Positions 18,640 to 26,953 of a DNA stretch of 64,000 nt are shown here, piece by piece; positions within the stretch are counted from its first letter, which is position 1, and every line of letters starts with the position of its first letter. A program made the position numbers and the translations under genes. This stretch comes from Microvirga sp. GTDB taxonomy: Bacteria; Pseudomonadota; Alphaproteobacteria; Rhizobiales; Beijerinckiaceae. Where the stretch lies: assembly GCF_014699075.1 (NCBI RefSeq), contig NZ_JACXAB010000001.1, positions 551,384 through 615,383 on the forward strand. Reading direction: 5' to 3'. The notes beneath the pieces are model-generated. The model was not told the DNA's origin. It searched no databases and saw nothing but the letters and a program-made list of their open reading frames with translations.

Positions 18640-19707
18640 ATGAGCACGCAGCGGGTTCTGGTCGTCGGCCTCGGCAATATGGGTCTGTCCCATGCCCTCG
18701 CCTACACGCGGATCGAGGGCTACGAGGTTGCTGGGCTCTGCACACGCAACATCGAATCCATGGACTTGCCTGAGGCTCTGCGCGGGGCTCCTCGCTTCAC
18801 CGATTTTGAAGAAGCGCTTGTAGCAACCAAGCCGGACGTGGTGTCCATCAACACCTGGTCCGACACTCACGCGCCTTATGCCATCAGGGCCATGGAGGCA
18901 GGTGCCCATGTGTTCGTGGAAAAGCCCCTGGCCGACACGGTCGAGGATGCACAGCGCGTCGTCGATACGGCCATGCGCACCGGGCGCAAGCTCGTCATCG
19001 GCTATATCCTTCGCCACCATCCGTCCTGGATCAAATTCATCGAGATTGCGCGGACGCTCGGCACCCCGCACGTCTTCCGCATGAACCTCAATCAGCAATC
19101 GAGCGGATCGGCCTGGGAGGCGCATAAGCGGCTGCTGCAATCCCTCTCGCCCATCGTCGATTGCGGCGTGCATTATGTCGATGTCATGTGCCAGATCACG
19201 AAGGCGAAACCCGTGCAGGTCCACGGTGTCGGCACGCGCCTCACCGAGGACATGCCGGCCGGCATGTACAATTACGGCCACCTTCACGTGACCTTCGACG
19301 ACGGCTCCGTCGGCTGGTACGAGGCCGGCTGGGGGCCGATGATGAGCGAGACGGCCTATTTCGTGAAGGACGTGATCGGCCCGAAGGGCAGCGTCAGCAT
19401 CGTCATGGCCGAGACGGTCGGTGACATCCGCTCCGACGACATCAACGCGCATACGAAGACCAACCAGATCCTGCTTCATCATGCGGCCCTGAAGGATGAT
19501 GGGAGCTTCGCAAAGGCCGACGAGCGGATCAGCACCACGGACGAGCCGGACCATGACGAACTCTGTGAGCGTGAGCAGCGCTACCTCCTGCGGGCGATCC
19601 AGGAGGATCTCGACCTGACGGATCACATGAACGATGCCGTTCGCTCCCTGCGCATCGTGCTCGCAGCCGACGAGGCCGTGCGGACGGGCCGGGTGGTTTC
19701 GCTTTAG
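18640..19707 (+). CDS. Gfo/Idh/MocA-family NAD(P)-dependent oxidoreductase
   Basis: A 355-residue sugar or inositol-type dehydrogenase. The Rossmann fold begins at the N-terminus (VLVVGLGNMGLSHALAYTR), the family EKP motif is seen as VFVEKPLADTVEDA near residue 90, and the C-terminal alpha/beta domain contains DCGVHYVDVMC, which supplies the usual catalytic His. The ATG at 18640 is favoured over the adjoining TTG at 18637; AAGGG lies nine bases upstream. It closes the kinase-gntR-SIS-nagA operon. Its substrate is unknown: it could oxidise a sugar imported by the ABC system or act on a lactyl or anhydro derivative, which is speculation. Confidence 0.82.
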   Translation: MSTQRVLVVGLGNMGLSHALAYTRIEGYEVAGLCTRNIESMDLPEALRGAPRFTDFEEALVATKPDVVSINTWSDTHAPYAIRAMEAGAHVFVEKPLADTVEDAQRVVDTAMRTGRKLVIGYILRHHPSWIKFIEIARTLGTPHVFRMNLNQQSSGSAWEAHKRLLQSLSPIVDCGVHYVDVMCQITKAKPVQVHGVGTRLTEDMPAGMYNYGHLHVTFDDGSVGWYEAGWGPMMSETAYFVKDVIGPKGSVSIVMAETVGDIRSDDINAHTKTNQILLHHAALKDDGSFAKADERISTTDEPDHDELCEREQRYLLRAIQEDLDLTDHMNDAVRSLRIVLAADEAVRTGRVVSL

Positions 19708-19727
19708 GAGGGTAAGTATATCTCGAA

Positions 19728-19830
19728 CCTCATCCTGAGGAGCAGCCGTGAGGCTGCGTCTCGAAGGAGGATCCAGAGGGCACTGGACGATCCTTCGAGA
19801 CGGCCGCTGCGCGACCTCCTCAGGATGAGG
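19728..19830. repeat. Dispersed palindromic repeat, family A, copy 1
   Basis: A 103-bp imperfect palindrome with terminal arms CCTCATCCTGAGGAG / CTCCTCAGGATGAGG and inner arms around GTCTCGAAGGA / TCCTTCGAGAC. It fills the gap between two convergent genes, where it could form a long hairpin in either transcript. A second copy is at 30624-30728. Confidence 0.85.
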
Positions 19831-19861
19831 ACGGTGGGTTGATCTGCCTAAGGCTTGGTAA

Positions 19862-20299
19862 TCAGCCCTTCACGTAAAGAACGAAGCTGCGGCTCTTTCC
19901 AGCAAAGTCCCGGTCGTATTCTCGCTCCACCTGCCAACCGTGGCGCTCATAGAAGCGGCGTGCCCCATGATTGTCGCGGAAGCATTCGAGGCTTCTGGCG
20001 CCTTGCTGCTCCGCAGCTTCCAGGAGAAGTGATCCGCCACCGCTGCCGCTCGCTACAGGATCCATGAACAGCATGTCGATATGACCGTCGGTCATGAGCA
20101 GGAAGCCTACGGGCCTTTCGCCTGAACACGCAACCAGCATGTGCTTCCATGAGGACGTGAAACGCTCGACAAAGAAAGCCTCGTCGCGGCCCGCAAGCAC
20201 ATCCGGTTCCAGTATCCCTGCAAAGGCAGCCCGGTAGGACTGCTCGGCGATCGCCGCCAGGACCGGAACGTCGTCAGCTCCGGCAGGCCGTACGATCAC
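19862..20299 (-). CDS. GNAT-family N-acetyltransferase
   Basis: A 145-residue acetyl-CoA-dependent N-acetyltransferase. It starts MIVRPAGADDVPVLAAIAEQ, has the HIDMLFMDPVASGSGGGSLL acetyl-CoA loop (an R/QxxGxG/A variant) near residue 85, and ends with the ERHGWQVEREY segment common in small GNATs. It overlaps the end of the DppC-like permease gene by four bases and is the last gene of the peptide importer operon. The position suggests that it acts on the imported compound, such as a free amino sugar, amino acid or dipeptide. That role is inference; the substrate cannot be read from sequence. Confidence 0.82.
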   Translation of the reverse strand: MIVRPAGADDVPVLAAIAEQSYRAAFAGILEPDVLAGRDEAFFVERFTSSWKHMLVACSGERPVGFLLMTDGHIDMLFMDPVASGSGGGSLLLEAAEQQGARSLECFRDNHGARRFYERHGWQVEREYDRDFAGKSRSFVLYVKG

Positions 20300-21120
20300 G
20301 TCTGCCCTCTCAGGCGCGGATCGAGGGTGTCGCGTAAGGCGTCCCCGAGAAGATTGAAGCCGAAAGACAGGAACAGGATGGCAAAGCCCGCGAAGATCGC
20401 GCTCCAGGGAGAGAGCATGAGGAAGTTGCGGCCTTCCGACAGCATCAGGCCGAGGGACGGCGTGGGCGGCTGGGTGCCAAGGCCAAGGAAGGAGAGCGAG
20501 GCTTCCACTAGGACGGCTGCGGAGAGCAGCAGGCTCGTCTGGACGAGGATCACGGAGGCGAGGTTCGGCAGGATGTGCAGGAAGATGATGCGAGCGTCAG
20601 ACGCGCCGATGGCACGGGCTCCCGCCACATACTCGCTCTCGCACAGCACCAGAGCCGGGCCGCGCAGGAGCCGGGCGAAGATCGGCGTGTAGACCACCGC
20701 TATGGCGGCGGCCGCGCTGTAGGTGTGCGGCCCCAGCACCGCGATGATGCCGATGGCGAGCAGCATGACCGGAAAGGCGAAGAGCACGTCCATGATGCGC
20801 ATGATGATGCGGTCGAGCCAGCCGCGGTAATAGGCAGCCACAAGCCCGAGGGTGCCCCCGGCCAAAAGCGCAATGGTGACAGCGAGCAGGCAGGCGATGA
20901 GCGAAGTGCGGTAGCCGTAGAGGATGCGGGTCAGCACATCGCGGCCGAGCTGGTCGGTGCCGAACCAGTTCAGCCCGGTCGGCGCCCGCAGGCGCCGCGC
21001 CACGCTCTGCGCCATGGGATCGTAGGGCGCGAACAGTGGCGCCCCAAGGGCAAGGATGATCTGGATCGCCACCAGGGCGACCGCGAAGGTCAACAGCTTG
21101 TTCTTGGCCAGACGCTGCAC
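20296..21120 (-). CDS. Peptide-type ABC transporter permease (DppC-like)
   Basis: A 274-residue inner-membrane permease of the oligopeptide/dipeptide class. The periplasmic region after helix 1 reads APTGLNWFGTDQLGRDVLTR, the typical DppC/OppC motif, and the EAA loop is seen as AGARAIGASDARIIFLHILP near residue 170. Start is a GTG at 21120, four bases after the stop of the DppB-like gene, with which it is surely cotranscribed. The operon contains binding protein, both permeases and a GNAT but no DppD/DppF-type ATPases. Confidence 0.9.
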   Translation of the reverse strand: MQRLAKNKLLTFAVALVAIQIILALGAPLFAPYDPMAQSVARRLRAPTGLNWFGTDQLGRDVLTRILYGYRTSLIACLLAVTIALLAGGTLGLVAAYYRGWLDRIIMRIMDVLFAFPVMLLAIGIIAVLGPHTYSAAAAIAVVYTPIFARLLRGPALVLCESEYVAGARAIGASDARIIFLHILPNLASVILVQTSLLLSAAVLVEASLSFLGLGTQPPTPSLGLMLSEGRNFLMLSPWSAIFAGFAILFLSFGFNLLGDALRDTLDPRLRGQT

Positions 21121-21124
21121 GGCT

Positions 21125-22072
21125 CTAAGCCCTCACGCGGGGGTCGACGACGATGTAGAGGAGGTCGACGAGGAAGTTCACGAGGACGAAGCCTGCCGTA
21201 ACCACAAGGATGGTGGCCTGGATCAGCGGGTAGTTGCGCTCGGCGATGGCTCCAAGAATGAGTCGGCCGAGGCCCGGGATAGCGAAGACCTGCTCGACCA
21301 CGATGGCGCCGCCGAGCAGATAGCCCGTCATGATGCCGACGCTGGTGAGAAACGGGATCAGAGCATTGCGTAGGGCATGCTTGTAGACGACCTTGCGCTC
21401 AGCCAAGCCCTTGGCACGCGCCGTGCGGACATAATCCTGACCGAGCGCATCCAGCATCGCTGAGCGCACGAGACGCGAGAGATTGGCGAGGATCGGCAAC
21501 GCCAAGGCGATGGCCGGCAGCGTCATCCGCTGGAGGTTGCCGATAGGATCCTCCGAGAATGGCACATAACCGAGCGATGCGAAGCCCGGCGCCCAGGAGG
21601 CAAGAAGCAGGATCAGCACGATGCCAAGCCAGAAGGAGGGAATCGTCAGGCCGGCGATGGCCGTCACGCGCATCGCCACATCGGCCGCACCGCCGCGGGT
21701 CTGCGCCATCAGGCAGCCGACGGGCACCGCCAGCACGGCGCCGATGAGAAGCGCCAGGAAGGTGAGCTCCAGCGTCGGCCACAGGTGCAGGAAAATCTCG
21801 CCGGCCACGGGCCGTCCCGTCCAGAGGGACGTTCCGAAGTCACCGCGGAGCGCCGCCCCTGCCCAGAGCAGGTACTGCTCGACGATGGGGCGATCGAGGC
21901 CGACACGGCGGTTGAGCTCCGCCATGCGCTCAGGCGTGATCTCGGTGTTCGCACCCAGCATGATCGCCACCGCATCGCCCGGGATCAGGCGGATCATCAG
22001 GAACACGATGATCGACACGCCGAACAGGACGAAGATCAGATCGATGAAGCGTGCGAGCAGAACGCGATTCAT
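21125..22072 (-). CDS. Peptide-type ABC transporter permease (DppB-like)
   Basis: A 315-residue inner-membrane permease, partner of the DppC-like protein. It opens with MNRVLLARFIDLIFVLFGVS and the conserved FLMIRLIPGDAVAIMLG, and the EAA loop is seen as VRTARAKGLAERKVVYKHAL near residue 210. The gene lies 68 bases behind the binding protein gene and four before dppC. The system is next to anhydro-muramic acid genes, so muropeptides are a reasonable cargo, as reported for YejABEF-YepA in Agrobacterium. Ordinary dipeptides remain possible. Confidence 0.9.
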   Translation of the reverse strand: MNRVLLARFIDLIFVLFGVSIIVFLMIRLIPGDAVAIMLGANTEITPERMAELNRRVGLDRPIVEQYLLWAGAALRGDFGTSLWTGRPVAGEIFLHLWPTLELTFLALLIGAVLAVPVGCLMAQTRGGAADVAMRVTAIAGLTIPSFWLGIVLILLLASWAPGFASLGYVPFSEDPIGNLQRMTLPAIALALPILANLSRLVRSAMLDALGQDYVRTARAKGLAERKVVYKHALRNALIPFLTSVGIMTGYLLGGAIVVEQVFAIPGLGRLILGAIAERNYPLIQATILVVTAGFVLVNFLVDLLYIVVDPRVRA

Positions 22073-22140
22073 GCAGGTTAGGCTCTTTGGTGAAAAGATC
22101 CCGGCGCCGCACGGATGCGACGCCGGGTGAGAGAAGCCGC

Positions 22141-23640
22141 TCAGTAGGAGGCGTTGCGCAGCAGCATGAGCGAGCGGTTCGGCAGCACGTCATAGCCCTG
22201 CAGCTTGCTGTTCATGGCAGAGAACAGGGTGCCGTAGGTCAAGTGTGCGGCTGGGCCGGAACAGGCGAGCTTCTGCTGCACCTTGTCGTAAGCCGTCTTG
22301 CGCGCCGCCTGATCCTGCTGGCTGCGGGCCTGATCAAGCAGGCCGTCGATTTCCGCGTCCGAATACTTGAACACGTTGGTCGATCCGCCCGTCCGGAAGG
22401 TGCGGTAGAAATACTCATCCGGATCCGGCTGGCCGGCATTGATCGAGGCGAACATGTCGAAGTTGCTGTTGCGCCAATCCTGGATGAACTGGCCCTGCTC
22501 CTGATTGACCAACTCGACCTTGAAGCCAGCCTTGTTCAGCTGCTCCTGCACCACCTGGGCGATGTCCTTCACATCCTGACGCGGCAGGACCTTCAGGGTC
22601 ACGGCGACAGGCGTTGAGACGCCCGCTTCCTTCAGGAGCGCCTGAGCCTTCGCCGGGTCGGGCTTGTAGCAGGCGAACTGGCTCACATTGAGCGCCCAGG
22701 ATTTCAGGGCCGGCGACAACGGGCCACCCGGAACGCCTGCACCGAAGAGAGCCGCGTCTACGATCTCCTGGCGGTTGATGGCGTAATTCACCGCCTCGCG
22801 CACCTTCGCGTTGTCGAAGGGCGGCTTCGACACGTTCATGCCGATGAGCGTGTAGGCGAGATCCATGGTCTCGGCGAGCTTCACGTTCGGCTTGCCCTTG
22901 AGCTGCAGGGCCGTGGCCGCATCGATGTTGGGTAGGAGCGCGTATTGCCCGTTGCTCAGGCCCACCTGACGGGTGGCCGATTCAGGCACGATGTTGAACT
23001 TGAGTCCGGCGAGCTTCGGCAGGCCCTTCTCCCAATAGGCGTCGTTCTTGGTCAGAAGAATGAAGCCGTTGGGCTGCCATTCCTGGAACTTGAACGGACC
23101 CGTGCCGACCGGCGCCTTCTGCAAGGCGTCCTTGTTCGCCTCCATGGCGCTCGGCACGATCGCGATATAGGCAAGCGAACTCAGGAGCGCGGCGGACGGC
23201 TCCTTGAGCTTCAGCTCGACGGTCTGGGGATCGACCGCATTGGCGCTCTCAATCGCCGCGAGACGGCTCGCCAGCGGCGAGGCGATGTCCTTGCTCTGCA
23301 CGCGCTTGATGGAGGCGACCACGTCCTCCGCGTTCATGTCGGAGCCGTCGTGGAATTTCACGCCCGAGCGCAGCTTGAAGGTATAAGTCTTCCCGTCCGG
23401 CGCAGCAGTCCAGGATTCGGCGAGGCTTGGGACGGTCTTCAGATCCTTGTCGATGGCCGTGAGGCCTTCATAGACATTGCCGTTCACCACCATGAAGCTC
23501 GGGAATGCGGTGATGAGATGCGGGTCAAGACCTGTCGGGCCTGCATCCGCGCCGATTTCGAGAACCTGAGCCGAGGCAGAGGCTATTGCCGCCACCATGA
23601 AACCTGCGCCGATCGCGCCGCGCAGTGCTGACCTGACCAT
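22141..23640 (-). CDS. Peptide-type ABC transporter substrate-binding protein (SBP family 5)
   Basis: A 499-residue periplasmic binding protein for peptides or related compounds. The signal peptide (MVRSALRGAIGAGFMVAAIA) is cut near ASAQ-VLEIG. Family-5 features include LDPHLITAF, YEGLTAIDKDLKTVPSLAES and the WTAAPDGKTYTFKLRSGVKF segment near residue 80-100. The frame is open 123 bases further upstream, but the start at 23640 is preceded by GGGAGG at a good distance and by the signal peptide. The gene is divergent from anmK across 141 bp, so it may be coregulated with muramic acid recycling. Confidence 0.9.
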   Translation of the reverse strand: MVRSALRGAIGAGFMVAAIASASAQVLEIGADAGPTGLDPHLITAFPSFMVVNGNVYEGLTAIDKDLKTVPSLAESWTAAPDGKTYTFKLRSGVKFHDGSDMNAEDVVASIKRVQSKDIASPLASRLAAIESANAVDPQTVELKLKEPSAALLSSLAYIAIVPSAMEANKDALQKAPVGTGPFKFQEWQPNGFILLTKNDAYWEKGLPKLAGLKFNIVPESATRQVGLSNGQYALLPNIDAATALQLKGKPNVKLAETMDLAYTLIGMNVSKPPFDNAKVREAVNYAINRQEIVDAALFGAGVPGGPLSPALKSWALNVSQFACYKPDPAKAQALLKEAGVSTPVAVTLKVLPRQDVKDIAQVVQEQLNKAGFKVELVNQEQGQFIQDWRNSNFDMFASINAGQPDPDEYFYRTFRTGGSTNVFKYSDAEIDGLLDQARSQQDQAARKTAYDKVQQKLACSGPAAHLTYGTLFSAMNSKLQGYDVLPNRSLMLLRNASY

Positions 23641-23781
23641 ACGTTTTTTCCTCCCTTGGAAGCCGCAGGCCAATTTATAGGCCATCGCCGCGAACCTGTC
23701 ATGGTCCAATATCATACCACTCTGGACCGGCTCGCCCGCTGTGCTATGGTCGCGACCAAGCACGCAAAGCCGGAGAAACAG
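23641..23781. promoter_or_regulatory. Divergent promoter region between the peptide importer operon and anmK
   Basis: This 141-bp gap holds TGGTCCAATA at 23702-23711, followed by CATACCACTCTGGACC, so that TGGTCC...GGACC and TGGT...ACCA dyads are both possible. The same ten bases, with one change, occur at 25982-25991 before murQ. A common regulator such as the nearby GntR protein is a plausible reader of these sites. Confidence 0.4.
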
Positions 23782-24879
23782 ATGTCGGATCGTTCCATCG
23801 TCAAAGCCATCGGGGTGATCAGCGGCACATCAATGGACGGCATTGACGTCTCCATTGTCGACACGGACGGCGACACCATCGTGAGACCAGGGCCGGGACG
23901 CACCTTCTCCTATCCTGAGAACTTGAGAAAAACCCTTCAGGCACTGATTGCCGAACCGGCGCGGGCGCAGAGCGAGCCGCTGGAGGATCTCGAACAGGCC
24001 GTGACGGAGGCTCATATCGCGGCCATCCGGCGCTTCATGGCGGAGACCGGGATCAGCTCCGCGGAGGTGAAGCTCATCGGCTTTCACGGTCAGACCGTCT
24101 ATCACCGGCCGGAGGTCCGCTTCACGCGCCAGCTTGGTCTTGGCCCGAAGGTTGCCGAGGCGCTTGGCATCGACACCGTCTATCGCTTCCGCCATGCGGA
24201 TGTCGCGTCAGGGGGCGAAGGCGCGCCATTCGTTCCGCTTTATCATCGCGCGCTCGCCAGCAACCTCGCGCAGCCCGTCATGATCCTCAACCTCGGCGGC
24301 GTCGGAAACGTCACTTATATCGACGGCGATGTGGTGATCGCCTTTGACACGGGACCGGCGAGCGCCCTGCTCGATGATTTCGTGCTGCGCCGCCGCGGCC
24401 TGAGCTATGACGAGAATGGGCAGCTCGCTTCCTCCGGCACAGCCGACGCGACACTCGTCTCCGCGTTCATGCAGAACCCGTTCTTCGACCGGCCCGCGCC
24501 AAAATCTCTCGACCGCCAGGATTTCCACGCCCGCGCCAAAGGCGTGGAAGCGCTCTCGGATGAGAACGGCGCGGCGACTCTGGCTGAGTTCACGATCCAA
24601 TCCGTCGTCGCGGCTTTGCGTCATGTGCCCCGCGCACCGCAGCGTTGGCTGGTGACCGGCGGCGGGCGGCGCAACGCTCATTTCATGAGGCGCCTGCATG
24701 AGGAACTCGGCGTTGCCGTTGATCCTGTGGAATCCGTGGGCTGGGATGGTGATTTCATCGAGGCGCAGGCTTTCGGCTATCTCGCTGTGAGGTCGACCCT
24801 CAATCTGCCTTTGAGTCTGCCAACCACGACCGGCGTGCCGCATCCCATGCCCGGCGGCGAACTGCACCGCGCCGCGTGA
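23782..24879 (+). CDS. anmK: Anhydro-N-acetylmuramic acid kinase
   Basis: A 365-residue kinase that opens and phosphorylates 1,6-anhydroMurNAc to MurNAc-6-P, the entry step of cell-wall amino sugar recycling in the cytoplasm. Landmarks: AIGVISGTSMDGIDVSIVD at the N-terminus (ATP phosphate loop), LIGFHGQTVYHRPE near residue 100, DVASGGEGAPFVPLYH near 145, LNLGGVGNVTYI, FDTGPASALLDDF and VTGGGRRNAHFM near 295. The ATG at 23782 has GGAG seven bases before it; the longer frame upstream is not conserved. It leads an operon with the serine hydrolase (seven bases away) and murQ, which takes its product. Confidence 0.95.
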   Translation: MSDRSIVKAIGVISGTSMDGIDVSIVDTDGDTIVRPGPGRTFSYPENLRKTLQALIAEPARAQSEPLEDLEQAVTEAHIAAIRRFMAETGISSAEVKLIGFHGQTVYHRPEVRFTRQLGLGPKVAEALGIDTVYRFRHADVASGGEGAPFVPLYHRALASNLAQPVMILNLGGVGNVTYIDGDVVIAFDTGPASALLDDFVLRRRGLSYDENGQLASSGTADATLVSAFMQNPFFDRPAPKSLDRQDFHARAKGVEALSDENGAATLAEFTIQSVVAALRHVPRAPQRWLVTGGGRRNAHFMRRLHEELGVAVDPVESVGWDGDFIEAQAFGYLAVRSTLNLPLSLPTTTGVPHPMPGGELHRAA

Positions 24880-24886
24880 GACGGCT

Positions 24887-25906
24887 ATGGCCCTGACAAA
24901 ACTGATCGACGAAGCCTTTGCGCCCGCCGCCTCCTCGATTCGGAGCGGCAACATACCCGGAGCGATCCTCGGACTTGTCACAGCAGATGGCGAGCGCGCT
25001 GTGCAATGGGCAGGTTACGCGCAGATCGAGCCGGAGCACGACAATGTTTCCCGTGGAACATGGTTCGATCTTGCCTCGCTCACGAAGGTGATCTTCACGA
25101 CCACGCGCATTCTGCACTTGGTCGAGCAGGGCCGGATCGCGCTCGACGACCCGTTGGTGTCGGTGATCCCGGATCTGCGCCAGTACGACATGAACGCGGC
25201 CGAGCGGCGACTCACCTTCCGCCAATGCCTCGCGCACCAGACGCATCTGCCGGCCGTGGAGCCGCTCTATACCTATGGGCAGGACCCGAGCACGCTGCGC
25301 GCCTTCATCCTGCAACGCGTCTGGCAGCCGGGACCGTCGGTCTATTCCGACATCAATTACATCCTGCTCGGCATCGCCATCGAGCGCATCACCGGGCAGG
25401 CGCTGATCGATCAGCCGCTGCCTGAACGCTTCTCGTTCCGGCCCGATCCCAAACTCTGCGCCGCAACCGAGAAGGACACCTGGCGCGGGCGCTTGATCCG
25501 CGGCGAAGTGCATGACGAGAACGCCTATGCCCTGGGCGGCGCCTCGGGCCATGCGGGACTGTTCGGCACCATCGACGGCGTGCTCGACTTCGCCCATGCG
25601 CTCCTCGACGGAACGGGGCTTTCGCCAGACTCCATCAAGGCGATCCGCACGCGGGAATCGGAGAAGCGGACCGTGGGCTGGGAAGGCTTCTATCCCGGCT
25701 GGCACGGCGGCGATGTCTGCTCGCCGGACACGATCGGCCATACGGGCTTTACGGGCACCGGCTTGTGGATCGATTTCGAGCGCGGTCTTGCCTGGTCGCT
25801 CCTGACCAACCGGGTCCATCCGAGCCGGCACAAGGACAGCGGGATCCTTCCCCTTCGCCGTGCAACGGGCGAGCAGGTGATCGCGTTGTTCGACCGGCAG
25901 TCGTGA
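24887..25906 (+). CDS. Beta-lactamase/PBP-like serine hydrolase (YfeW-like)
   Basis: A 339-residue class C beta-lactamase-fold hydrolase. The SxxK box is DLASLTKVIFTT near residue 64, the YxN equivalent is VYSDINYILLG near 150, and the KTG equivalent is HTGFTGTG near 285. No clear signal peptide is present, so it may be cytoplasmic, unlike typical penicillin-binding proteins. In E. coli a related protein, YfeW (PBP4B), is encoded beside murQ and murP, and here the gene lies between anmK and murQ. It could therefore trim peptide or ester groups from recycled muropeptides. That function is inference; esterase activity is an alternative. Confidence 0.75.
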   Translation: MALTKLIDEAFAPAASSIRSGNIPGAILGLVTADGERAVQWAGYAQIEPEHDNVSRGTWFDLASLTKVIFTTTRILHLVEQGRIALDDPLVSVIPDLRQYDMNAAERRLTFRQCLAHQTHLPAVEPLYTYGQDPSTLRAFILQRVWQPGPSVYSDINYILLGIAIERITGQALIDQPLPERFSFRPDPKLCAATEKDTWRGRLIRGEVHDENAYALGGASGHAGLFGTIDGVLDFAHALLDGTGLSPDSIKAIRTRESEKRTVGWEGFYPGWHGGDVCSPDTIGHTGFTGTGLWIDFERGLAWSLLTNRVHPSRHKDSGILPLRRATGEQVIALFDRQS

Positions 25907-25981
25907 CTTCAAGGATGCCAACAGAAAAGTTGATGGCCAGCGCCTGTCAGGCCTCTCCAGGCGATTGTTGCGGGCCTCAAC

Positions 25982-25991
25982 TGGTCCTATA
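25982..25991 (+). promoter_or_regulatory. Putative operator TGGTCCTATA before murQ
   Basis: This decamer lies 25 bases before the murQ start and is followed by a second half-site CTGGTCTGG. It differs by one base from the decamer at 23702-23711 in the anmK/peptide importer region. The TGGTC core resembles GntR/DasR-type half-sites. Functional meaning is unproven. Confidence 0.35.
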
Positions 25992-26015
25992 CTGGTCTGG
26001 AAGAAAGTTGGCATA

Positions 26016-26906
26016 ATGGCGACAGAACATTTCAGTACCCGCTACCAGGACCTCGACACTTGGCCGAGCCTCGATGTGCTCTCGGCCTTTCTCGAGGGAC
26101 AGCTCTCCGCCGTCGCAGCCGTCAGGCCTGCCCTCCCGGCCATTGCTTCCGCAGCGGAAGAGGCCGTGCCGCGCCTGCGCCGTGGCGGGCGGCTCGTCTA
26201 TGCCGGCGCCGGAACCTCGGGCCGCATCGGCGTTCAGGACGGCACGGAACTGCCGCCCACGTTCAACTGGCCCGACGACCGCATCGTCTATCTGATTGCC
26301 GGCGGTGAAGGCGCCATCATGCAGGCGGTCGAGAATGCCGAAGACTCGGTCGAGGAGGGCATCGCGGGCATTTGCGACAACAATATCGGACCCGACGATG
26401 TGGTGATCGGCGTGGCCGCCAGCGGCCGGACGCCTTTCACGATTGCGGCCCTCAAGGAGGCGTCCGCGCGGGGCGCCCAGACCATCGGAATCTCCAACAA
26501 TCCGGACACGCCGCTGCTCGAGGTCTGCTCCCATCCGATCCTGGCCGATACGGGTGAGGAGGTGGTGGCCGGCTCGACGCGGATGAAGGCCGGCACCGCG
26601 CAGAAAGTCATTCTCAACCTGCTCTCGACCCTAATCATGGTCAGGATGGACCGGGTCTATCGCGGCCTCATGGTCAACATGCGCGCAACCAACGCCAAGC
26701 TGCGCCGCCGCAGCGAGATCATGGTGATGCAGATCACCGATTGCGACGAGGCCACGGCGACGGATGCCATCTTGGAGGCCGGCGGTGACCTGAAGACCGC
26801 CGTGCTTATCGCCATGGGCGCCAGCCCGGCGGACGCGCAGGGCGCGCTTGAGCGTCACGACGGCAATCTGCGCAAGGCTCTGGCGGATCTCCCCAGGACG
26901 TCCTAA
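26016..26906 (+). CDS. murQ: N-acetylmuramic acid 6-phosphate etherase
   Basis: A 296-residue SIS-fold lyase that cuts the D-lactyl ether of MurNAc-6-P, yielding GlcNAc-6-P and D-lactate. The family signature GAGTSGRIGVQDGTELPPTF is at about residue 65, followed by VIGVAASGRTPFTIAALKE and AGSTRMKAGTAQKVILNLLS, all typical of MurQ/GckR. A C-terminal UBA-like helix segment (ALERHDGNLRKALADL) is also present. The ATG at 26016 begins the conserved N-terminus (MATEHFSTRYQDLDTWPSLD). It lies 109 bases after the serine hydrolase, and TGGTCCTATA in that gap suggests its own regulation. Its product feeds NagA and the SIS deaminase in the nearby operon. Confidence 0.95.
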   Translation: MATEHFSTRYQDLDTWPSLDVLSAFLEGQLSAVAAVRPALPAIASAAEEAVPRLRRGGRLVYAGAGTSGRIGVQDGTELPPTFNWPDDRIVYLIAGGEGAIMQAVENAEDSVEEGIAGICDNNIGPDDVVIGVAASGRTPFTIAALKEASARGAQTIGISNNPDTPLLEVCSHPILADTGEEVVAGSTRMKAGTAQKVILNLLSTLIMVRMDRVYRGLMVNMRATNAKLRRRSEIMVMQITDCDEATATDAILEAGGDLKTAVLIAMGASPADAQGALERHDGNLRKALADLPRTS

Positions 26907-26953
26907 CAAAAAGTCGATTAGAAAGCTGGCACTCACAAGAAGGCAGCGGGCGC

